From Elymus sibiricus (taxonomy: Eukaryota; Streptophyta; Magnoliopsida; Poales; Poaceae): a DNA stretch of 64,000 bases. Of the stretch, positions 53,348 to 62,267 are shown in pieces (position 1 is the first letter of the stretch; the number at the start of each line of letters is the position of its first letter). Position numbers and translations under genes: made by a program. Location: positions 156,778,642 to 156,842,641 of the forward strand of contig CM077667.1 in assembly GCA_039707655.1 (NCBI GenBank), given 5' to 3'. The notes under the pieces are model-generated. The model was not told the DNA's origin, made no database searches, and was given only the letters and a program-made list of their open reading frames with translations.

Positions 53348-53776
53348 CAGATGCAAAATCTGAAGAAGAGCGGGTGCCGCACACCGCGCTTGCTGCCAGC
53401 ACTTCCCGCGATGCGCCCGCACCGGTCCCGCGACCCCCGGCCCCGTCGGGGTTCTTCCCGCTACCACCCGCACCACCCTCGCCACCTGTGCCCGAGCAGC
53501 AGAACGGCGGTGGTCGTCACGGCGGGGGCAAACATGGCGGTGGTGGCCGTCCCCGCCAGCAGCAGCAGTCGCCCTCCGGGTACGGGGGCACCTCGCCAAC
53601 AACAACCCTCATCGCCCTAGACGGTCAGCACGAATCCGTGGATCGACGTGGTGCATGCCTACCACTTGCCGGTCCCACGGCCTCCTGCCCCGGGCATCCT
53701 CGGCCCGCCTCCAGCGCACCAGGCGCACTTCACGGCGCCATACGCCGGTTCTGCCGGCAGCTACCCAGCGCTGCCC
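53348..53776 (+). pseudogene. Copia Gag-protease linker (Pro/Gly/His-rich)
   Basis: This frame continues Gag in a shifted phase (SEEERVPHTALAASTSRDA, then Pro-rich and GGGRHGGGKHGGGG). It ends in SYPALP-like sequence in another frame where the solo LTR is inserted; the linker resumes after 55304. Confidence 0.6.
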
Positions 53777-55299
53777 TGTAGGACCGAAAGTATGTCTAGA
53801 GGGGGGGGGGGGGGTGATTAGACTACTTGACCAAATAAAAGTTTTGCCTATACCAAATTTTAGAGTTGGCAGTTTTTAGCATTTCATGGCAAGTCAAGTA
53901 CACCCTACACATGCAAGTCTAAGAGTATAGCAGCGGAAAGTAACAACAAGCATGAGTAGAAAGGATAGGGTAAGAGAATCAAACGCAATTGTAGACACGA
54001 TGATTTTTCCCGTGGTTCCGATAGGTGGTGCTATCGTACATCCACGTTTATGGAGTCTTCAACCCACGGAGGGTAACGGTCGCGAGAGTCCACGGAGGGC
54101 TCCACCCATAAGGGTCCACGAAGTAGCAACCTTGACTATTCCATAACGGCTTCCGTCCATGAAGGACTAGCCTCAATATGGGTAGATCTTCACGAAGTAG
54201 GCGATCTCCTTGCCCTTACAAACTTCTTGGTTCACTCCACAACATGAAGTAGGAGGCTCCCAAGCGACACCTAACCAATCTAGGAGGCACCACCCTCCAA
54301 AAGGTAATAGGCTCGGTAATGACGATGAACTCCTTGCTCTTGTGCTTCAAGATGATAGACTCCTCAACACACAATCACTCTCCCACAGATTTGGCTTGGT
54401 GGAAGAGATGGGATTGGTGGAAAGCAACTTGGGGAGGCTAGAAATCAAGATCCATATGGTTGGAGTGGAAGATCTTGACCTCAACACAAGGGTAGGTGGT
54501 TCTCTCTCAGAAAACTGGATGGGGGCAAGTATGGAATAGTTCTGAGTGCTTCTCATTCGAGTAGGTGGTGGTGAAGGGGTATATATAGGCATCCCCAAAA
54601 ATCCAACCGTTACACACAAAATGAACAACTCGGTGACACCGATGTGTAAATCTCGGTGGTACCGAAGTGACCAAAAGGTGGCAACTTTTGAATCTCGGTG
54701 AGACCGATATAGGAAACTCGGTTGCACCGATAAGGTGACCAACGGTCAGATTGACATTCTCGGTGACGCCGATCCAACAATCTCGGTGGTACCGATATTG
54801 TGAATTTGCGTAACAGAAAGTTGGCAACCTAAACTCGGTGGCACCGGAATGGAATCGGTTGCACCGAAGTGGCTAGGGTTTGGCTGAGTCTGTCTGAGTT
54901 TGAGAATCGGTGGCACCGAGTGGAAAGTGTTGGTTGCACCGATTTTGGATATTTGGCTATGGACAGACTTTTGTGGAAGAGCTTGTGGGTGTTTTTGGTG
55001 ACTATCACTTGTGCACGTATGAGCATTTGTTCACCAACAAAACCTTACCCCCTTTTAATAGTATTGGCTTTCCTATGGACTCAAAGTGATTTGTCACAAA
55101 TGTAAAATGTAGAGTCCTCTTGCTTGAAGCTTTGCCAACCTATTTCCTTGCACCTTGGGGTATTTCCACAATCTCCACAATCCTTTTGCCATCCCTATCA
55201 TTGAACTTTTCCTGAAATACACTTGGTGGAAACATTAGTTCAATGACTTATATGTTGTTATTAATTACCAAAACCACCAAGGGAGCAAATGTGCTTTCA
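53777..55299 (-). mobile_element. Solo LTR (SIRE-like Copia, TGAAAGCACA type), minus orientation
   Basis: The 5-bp repeat TGCCC flanks it exactly (53772-53776 and 55300-55304). On the plus strand it begins TGTAGGACCGAAAG and ends GTGCTTTCA. It is colinear in reverse with 31863-33404. A run of 14 G (53801-53814) lies near one end and about ten TCGGTGNNACCGA-type words lie at 54630-54950. There is no internal domain, so it is a recombined solo LTR. Confidence 0.9.
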
Positions 55300-56280
55300 T
55301 GCCCACGCCCTCGTCGGCTGGTGACTACCCGCCCATGCCAGCTCCGCCCTACGGAGGCCCCGCTTCACCGCCCATGCCGTGGGATCCGTCTCTCCTAGCT
55401 GCTCTTCACGCAGCCCCTTCGTCGAACAACTACGATGGAGGCTGTGATTGGTACATGGACACGGGGGCTACTACCCATATGATAGCTCATCCCGGTAACC
55501 TCATGTCCTCCTCTCCAATTAACACCTCCACTCGCATCATCGTTGGCGACGGTTCCTCTTTACCTATCACACATGTCAGTCACACTCAGTTTCCCTCTAC
55601 TTCTACGCCCATTACCATGTCTAATGTGCTTGTCTCTCCTGACCCTGTTAAAAATCTCGTGTCAGTTCGTTGTCTTGCTCGTGAGAATCCTCTTACTGTT
55701 GAATTTGATGAAATCGGTTTTTCTGTGAAGGATGCTCGCACCCAGGTGGTTCTTCACCGATGTGATAGTCCCGAGGAGCTCTACCCAGTCCACCCTTCAT
55801 CCTCCTCCGCCATCGCCCCCGTCGCCCTCGCCGTCGGTGTGGACTTGTGGCATGCTCGCTTGGGTCATCCCAACCCCGCCGCACTTCGTCATATTCTTAG
55901 GAGTTTTTCTTTTGCATGTAATAAAGTAGACGACCACACTTGTCATGCTTGTCATCTTGGCAAACATGTGCATCTGCCCTTTAGTGCATCTACGACTATA
56001 TTTTCTTTTGCGCTTCACTTACTTCATAGTGATGTGTGGACATCTCCTGTTGCTAGCAACACTGGTTATCTTTATTATCTCATGATACTTGATGATTTCT
56101 CTCATTTTGTGTGGATTTTCCCTCTTCGCCGTAAGTCTGATGCCTTAGCCACACTCACGACTTTCTTTGCATATGTCAACACACAATTTGGTCGCCCCAT
56201 TGTTGCTCTTCAAATCGAAAACTGAAAAGAATTTGATAATGTCGCTTTTCGCAATCTCCTTGCATCTCACGACACCGTTT
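55300..56280 (+). pseudogene. Copia protease and integrase (second short-LTR element)
   Basis: The frame resumes after the TGCCC duplication with a Pro-rich linker. Protease follows (WYMDTGATTHMIAHPG, about 55450-55495), the pre-integrase region (LWHARLGHPNPAALRHIL), CHACHLGKHVHLPF, and integrase HSDVWTSPVASNTGYLYYL and ILDDFSHFVWIF. The second Asp region reads QIEN then TGA (56223-56225) and KEFDN, where DNGKEF is expected, so a catalytic residue and the frame are damaged. A frameshift near 56285 follows. Confidence 0.82.
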
Positions 56281-57131
56281 TCGCCTCACCTGACCCTATA
56301 CTTCACAGCAAAATGGTCGTGCTGAACGCATCCTACGCACTCTCAACGACTACGTCTGTACATTGCTTTTCAACTCTAATGTACCTCCTAGGTTCTGGCT
56401 CGATGCACTCACCACCGCCACACTTCTCCTTAACATTCGACCTTGTCGTCCTCGTTCGAACTACACCCCTCACCATCTTCTGTTTGCTACTCCCCCTTGT
56501 ATGGTGGTCTCTGCATATCTGGATGTCTCTGTTACCCTAGTATTGCGTCCACTACTCCTCACAAGCTTGCTCCACATTCGCTTGCTTGCATTTTTTGGGC
56601 TACCCCTCCAACACTAAAGGTTACCGGTGTTATGATCCTGTCTCCCATCATTTGTACACATCACGGTACGTGTACTTTGACGAGAAGGTATTTCCTTTTC
56701 AGCAGGTAGCTCCTATTGGCGAGTCCTCCCCGTCGCCTCTCGATGCTGCCCCTTCATGGTGCGGGTCCCGGTCACATCCTGCCCCCACCGCCACCCTTGA
56801 CAGGACGCCTCCACTCTTGGCTCCCGCCCAAGCTACTCCTCCGAGCCCGGCGGGCTCTTCGGTGGCTTATGGTACGGTTAGCCTCCCCGGCTACTGCACC
56901 CCCTCGGTCGCCTCGGGGTCGGACACCCCGACCGCGTCCCCAGACGTGACCGGTGCAGACGCTACACCAGACACTCCAGACTCTGGCTCCTCTGCGACGG
57001 GCTCGGCACCAACATCGCCCGTCGCCCCTTCTCCGGCTGCACCTCCGCCTCCCCCTGTGATGACGACCCGGGCCCATGCCGGGGTCCATCGACCTAGCTT
57101 GCGCTACCCCTCCGACGAGTACGTGTGTGCT
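56281..57131 (+). pseudogene. Copia integrase C-terminus and Pol linker
   Basis: In shifted frames, TSQQNGRAERILRTLND, NVPPRFWLDALTTATLL and LNIRPCRPRSNYTPHHLL complete integrase. GYRCYDPVSHHLYTSRYVYF and a Ser/Pro/Thr-rich linker to YPSDEYVCA follow. The linker corresponds to the minisatellite region of the element at 36551 but has no tandem array. At 57131 the second solo LTR is inserted, and after its removal the frame reads straight into STSTPSPVPSS and RT. Confidence 0.78.
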
Positions 57132-57497
57132 TGATACGTCTCCAACGTATCGATAATTTATGAAGTATTCATGCCATATTTGCCTATGTTTACAATACTT
57201 TTATATGGTTTTTATGCACTTTATATGATATATTTAGAACTAACCCGGACTGACGTTGTTTTCAGCAGAATTACCGTGGTGTTGTTTTTGTGCAGAAAAT
57301 AAAAGTTCTCGCAATCGCCCGAAACATTTATATGATTTTTTCTAGAGAAAATAAGAAATACCGGAGCAAAGAACCACCGGAGGGGAGCCACCTGTGGGCC
57401 ACGAGGCAACAGGGCGTGCCCACCCCCCTGGGCACGCCCTGTTGTGTGGTGGGGCCCACGTGGCTCCAGTTGACGTGATTCCAACGCTGAAAAATCC

Positions 57498-57508
57498 TAT
57501 ATATATAG
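57498..57508 (+). promoter_or_regulatory. TATA box in the Gypsy-like solo LTR
   Basis: CTATATATATA, about 370 bp into the LTR on the plus strand; a plausible LTR core promoter. Confidence 0.45.
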
Positions 57509-58849
57509 AAACCTCCGAAACTTAACCTAGAACTTCTGCTCCGTCATCGCAACTCTCCATATTGAAGAAAAACCCATCTTGAGCCTTTCTAGTACCCTTC
57601 CAGAGAGGGAAAATCGTCACCGGTGGCCATCTTCATCATCCCGACGGAGGCCATGACGAGGAGGGTTGGGGCTGAGGGTATGTACCAGTAGCTATGTGTT
57701 TGATCTCTCTTGAAAGGACGTGGATATCGCCTAGAGGGGGGGGGGGGTGGTGGTGAATAGGCGCTTTAAAATAATTACGGTTTAGGCTTGAACAAATGCG
57801 GAAGAAAACTAACATTTAATTAGTCAAGCACAAAACCTAAAACAACTAGGCTCACCTATGTGCACCAATAACTTATTCTAAGCAAGATAAACAACTAAGT
57901 AATAGCAAGATATATAATAGGAAACAATATGGCTATCACAAAGTAAAGTGCATAAGTAAAGGGCTCGGGTAAGAGATAACCGAGGCACGCGGAGACGACT
58001 ATATATCCCGAAGTTCACACCCTTGCGGATGCTAATCTCCATTTGGAGCAGTGTGGAGGCACACTGCTCCCCAAGAAGCCACTAGGGCCACCGTAATCTC
58101 CTCACACCCTCGCACAATGCAAGATGTCATGATTCCACTAAGGGACCCTTGAGGACGGTCACCGAACTCGTACAAATGGCAAGCCTTGGGGGCGGTCACT
58201 ATACCCGTATACTTTGGCAACCCTTTGGGGCGGTGACCGGAACCCGTACAAATTGCTCGGGGCAATCTCCACAACCTAATTGGAGACCCCGATGCTTGCC
58301 CGGAGCTTTACACCGCAATGATTGAGCTCCGAGGCACCACCAACCGTCTAGGGCACCAAAGCACCCAAGAGGAACAAGCTCTAGGGTACCAAGCACCCAA
58401 GTGTAATAAGCTTCTCAACTTTTCACTTACACGTATCACCGTGGAGAACTCAAACCGATGCAACTAATGCAATGGCAAGAATACATGAAGTGGTCAAGTC
58501 CCTCACACTCAAATCCCACCAAAGCAACGAAAGCTATGGAGGAATATGAGAGGAAGAACAAGGAGCTCACAAAGAACTCCAAGATCTAGATCCAAGGGGT
58601 TCCCCTCACATAGAGGAGAAAGTGATTGGTGGCAATGTGGCTCTAGATCTCCTCTCTCTTTTCCCTCAAGAACTAGCAAGAATCATTGGAGGGATTGAGA
58701 GTTAGCAAGCTCGAAGAAGGTCAACAATGGGGGAAAAATATGAGCTCAAAAGATAGGGACCATTTGGGAAGAAGGACCCCTTAAATAGACTCCCCCGAAT
58801 CCAACCGTTATGCCCACAAGTCTATGGTACCAAGCACCCAAGTGTAATA

Positions 58850-59465
58850 CTGCTCGGGAGAGCGGTACTAACGCTTAGCACAGTCAAAACAACCCAAGGA
58901 GACAGAAAAACATGAGTGTAGTTCTACCAGAAAGGTAGTACCGCTCGGGGAGAGGTAGTACCGCTTAGAGCATCTCTAGCCGCGCGCCCAGGACGCCCTC
59001 AAAAGCTACTTTTTAACGCCGGCGGACCAAAAACGGCCCAGCCATGCCCCCAGGACGTCGTTTTGTGCCGGATTTGAGCAAAAATAGCCCTGGCGAGCCC
59101 AGGCCAAACCCAGCCCCCTGGGGGGCACTTGGGGCCGTCGGCGCTATTTTTTGCATGCAAAACCCCACTTGTCAGCCTCTCTTCTCCCTCTCTCCTCACT
59201 TTTTCTGCTAGGCCCACCCATGTGCATGCAAAAAGGAATATTTCCTCTCTCTCTTTCTCTCTCCACATGTGACGCCTGGGTGGGGGGGACGGTTGGAAAA
59301 AATTTCACGCCCAGTGCATAATTTTCGCCGGGGCAACCCCAGGAGGCCGAAAAAACGCCTCCTGGGGGGCACAACGGCTGGAGATGCTCTTATAAGAGGT
59401 AGTACCGCTCAGGGGAGAGGTAGTACCGCTTATAAGAGGTACTACCGCTTATAAGAGGTACTACC
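58850..59465. repeat. CGGTA/TACCG word cluster in the nested SIRE-type solo LTR
   Basis: GGTAGTACCGCTC and GGTACTACCGCTT words repeat about eight times, interrupted by the Harbinger MITE at 58968-59389. Confidence 0.75.
58968..59389. mobile_element. 422-bp PIF/Harbinger-type MITE inside the nested solo LTR
   Basis: The ends GAGCATCTCTAGCCG and the complement of CGGCTGGAGATGCTC form the inverted repeat. TTA is duplicated on both sides (58965-58967 and 59390-59392). The next bases pair further (GCCCCCAGGACG versus CGCCTCCTGGGGGGC region). It carries no reading frame of note. It is inserted directly in a CGGTA/TACCG word cluster of the LTR. Confidence 0.88.
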
Positions 59466-61783
59466 GCTCAAGCAAAACAGAAGGAAGCTCCAATACTAAA
59501 ACAACTATAACTACTGCATACGGACTCCAAATTGAGCAAACTCAAGCTTGTTGGATAGAGGACGACAAGATCTATCCAACAACGGTTGGTTATATTAAGG
59601 AGAGGCACTATAATGATGTCAATGATACAGAGATGTGAAACCTCTATGAATGAAGAACCGACAAAAACTCCAACATCGAAAACATCATAGAAGTTGCATA
59701 TGAACTCTGTTTTCGATGAACTCGAGCTTGTCATGAAGATGAGCATACGTTCTAAAACTCACAAATAGAAACACCAAACAAGAACCAAGAAATATGATGC
59801 AAGGATGCAAATGGTTTGAGCTCTCAACGAATGATACGATCAAGCTACTCACTTGAGAGCCCCCCTTGATAGTACGACAATCGATCCTATAACCCAGTCT
59901 CCCAACTACCACCATGAGACCGGTAACATAGAAAACCTATCAAGGGCAAACCTATACCTTGCACATAGTCCACTTGAGATAGATGATGACGATATGGACT
60001 TCCTCAAGATGGACCACCTTTCTTGATTGTGTTGGCTCGATGAAGACTAGTTGATTGCTCCCCCATACTCCACTATGGGTGAACCACTCTTCGACACATC
60101 TTCACAAGTCCATTGTCACCACAATGGACGGCAAGCTTGAAGCATGATCTCTTCATGATGCTCCACTTGGACTTTCACACCGCAATCTTGATGATGATCA
60201 CCACTTGATGTCATCCTCCATGGGTTGTATGAGATATTCCTTTTTATGCATGCCCACGGAAACATACCTAACCCCACAAGGAACACTCACAAAGATCATG
60301 TGTTAGTACACAAAGCATAATGGACAATACTTACCATACCTCGGGATCACTTGATCCCTCTCGGTACATCTTGTATGCTTTGTGTGTTGATCAACTTGAT
60401 TCACTCTTTGAGTTGGTCTTGATCAAACTTGTATCTTATCTTCTCTCTTGATAAAAATGATGTCTTGAAGGTAAACACGAATGTTCACACAATCTTCTTC
60501 TTCAAGACATGCTTGCAATAAGCTCAACTCTCACATGACCAATCTTTGGATAAAACCTTGAATACCACCTTGGTCACCATATAAACTCCTTGAAACCAAC
60601 AGATGGACTTTAAGAAGTGTGTATGGACAAATCCTTCGAATATAACTCAAGGCAACCATTAGTCCATAGGGATTGTCAACAATTACCAAAACCACACATA
60701 GAGAAATATGCTCTAACATTTCTCTCTCTCGTGTTCTTGAGATGTCATGATCTTGATGTATCACATGCTTTGTTAATATAATTGGATCATATGGTGTTCT
60801 TCCCTTGCCATCTTGTTGTGATGAATTGAATCTTTCCCTTTGAGATCTCGCTATGTTGGATTGAATATTTTGGGTTTGAGAACACCTTATGTATATCTTG
60901 CATGTGGATACCCGTCGTGACAATGGGGTATTCTATTGATTCACTTCATATATGTTATGGCGTCAACTTGCGGATTCCGGTGACCTTGGGGATCTATGCA
61001 TAGGGGTTCATTGCACATTTTCATCCTACTTTCTCCGATAGAAATCTTGGGGTACTCTTTGAATTTCTTTTTGTTGGATTGAATATGATGAATCTGAAAT
61101 TGTTTGGTGCATGTCGTATAATTAATCCACATATACTTGAGGTGACATTGGAGTATCAAGGTGACATTAGGGTTGATTGATATGTATCATGGGTGTTATT
61201 CTAGTATGAACTCCAGGGATGTTTGTGACATATAGGAATATCCCAAAAGATTGATCGGAAAGAATAACTTTGAGGTGGTTTTACTACCTACAACAATTTC
61301 ATCTTATGTTCTCCGCTAGATAAGAACTTTGGAGTGATTCTTTGTTGCACATTGAGGGATGATCATATGATTCTACTATGTTAGCGAGAGATTGCACTAG
61401 TGAAAGTATGAACCCTATGCCTTGTTTCTAAGCATTAGTATACCGTTTTGCTCACTGTTTACTAATTGTTACCTTGCTGTTTTTATTTATTCAGATTATT
61501 AAAATCTATTTCTACTATCCATGCTACACTTTTATCACCATCTCACCGCCGAACTAGTGCACCTATACAATTTGCCATTGTATTGGGTGTGTTGGAGAAC
61601 CAAGAGATTTCTTGTATTTTATTGCAGGGTTGCTTGAGAGAGACCATCTTCATCCTACACCTCCCACAAATTGATAAACCTTAGGTCATCCACTTGAGGG
61701 AAATTTGCTACTGTCCTACAAAAATCTGTACTTGGAGGCCCAACAACGTCTACAAAAATTTGACATATAGGAGAATCAGTGCT

Positions 61784-62267
61784 GCATCGACATCGACACC
61801 GTCACCCGTCCCTTCCTCCGCTTGGGCAGCCCTTTGCGATTCGCACTGGCTTGTGGCGATGCGAGAGGAGTTTGATGCCTTGCAGCGCAACCGCACGTGG
61901 CGCCTTGTTCCGCGACCTCCTCATGCCAATGTCATCAGTGGCAAGTGGGTGTTCCGTCACAAGACACCTCCTGACGGTTCTCTTGAGTGCTATAAGGCTC
62001 GCTCGGTGGTGAGTGACTTCCGTCAGCGTGCCGGAGTGGACTTTACTAACACCTTCGCCCCGGCTGTCAAACCGGGCACAATTCGTGATATTCTCCAGCT
62101 GGCCGTTTCCCGTGCCTGGCCGGTGAATCAGTTGGACGTCTCCAACGCGTTCATGCATGGGCATCTCACCGAGCAGGTGTTTTGCGAGCAGCCCACTAGC
62201 TTCATCGATGCTACTCTGGAGTACGTGTGCTTGCTTTCTCGGTCTCCCTACAGGCTTAAGCAGGCAC
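61784..62267 (+). pseudogene. Copia reverse transcriptase, N-terminal part, truncated
   Basis: It resumes the Pol frame after the GTGCT duplication: STSTPSPVPSSAWAAL, MREEFDALQRNRTWRLVP, ISGKWVFRHKTPPDGSLE, YKARSVVSDFRQRAGVDF, LDVSNAFMHGHLTEQVF and SPYRLKQA. The catalytic YVDD and RNase H are missing because the next retrotransposon starts at 62268. It keeps Trp where the relative at 39615 has a stop. Confidence 0.85.

Larger units (their letters stand above)
57711..60718 (-). mobile_element. Solo LTR (SIRE-type Copia, TGTTAGAGCATA type), nested, minus orientation
   Basis: On the plus strand it begins TGAAAGGACGTGG and ends TATGCTCTAACA. Read in reverse it starts TGTTAGAGCATATTTCTC and GGTTTTGGTAATTGTTGACA, the SIRE LTR style (compare TGTAAGAGCATAATTTTC at 19040). 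Flanking 5-mers TCTCT (57706-57710) and TTTCT (60719-60723) differ by one base. Without the Harbinger MITE it is about 2.58 kb. A 12-G run (57736-57747) and CGGTA/TACCG words (58850-59465) are inside. No coding region is present. Confidence 0.75.
57132..61778 (+). mobile_element. Solo LTR of a Gypsy-like family (TGATACGTCTCC type), itself interrupted
   Basis: The 5-bp repeat GTGCT flanks it (57127-57131 and 61779-61783). Removing it restores the Copia Pol frame exactly. It begins TGATACGTCTCCAACGTATC and ends GGAGAATCA. Without the insertion at 57711-60718 the LTR is about 1.63 kb. A TATATATATA box occurs at about 57498-57508. The end motif GGGAAATTTGCTACTGTCC near 61697 and TGGAGGCCCAACAACGTCTA near 61733 is familiar from large Triticeae Gypsy LTRs (Athila-like by recall, not verified). 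No internal region remains. Confidence 0.82.
52302..62267 (+). mobile_element. Short-LTR Copia retrotransposon (with Gag), split by nested solo LTRs and truncated at 3'
   Basis: The 5' LTR (52302-52500), primer-binding site (52501), UBN2-type gag (52715), protease-integrase (55300-56280), integrase C-terminus/linker (56285-57131) and start of RT (61784-62267) are colinear once two insertions with perfect 5-bp duplications are removed (53777-55299 and 57132-61778). It is a relative of the element at 36551-41184 (shared linker, integrase and RT wording). RT is cut at 62267 by the next LTR, so the 3' half is outside the window or lost. Frameshifts near 53345 and 56285 and stops at 53345 and 56223 make it dead. 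Confidence 0.88.
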
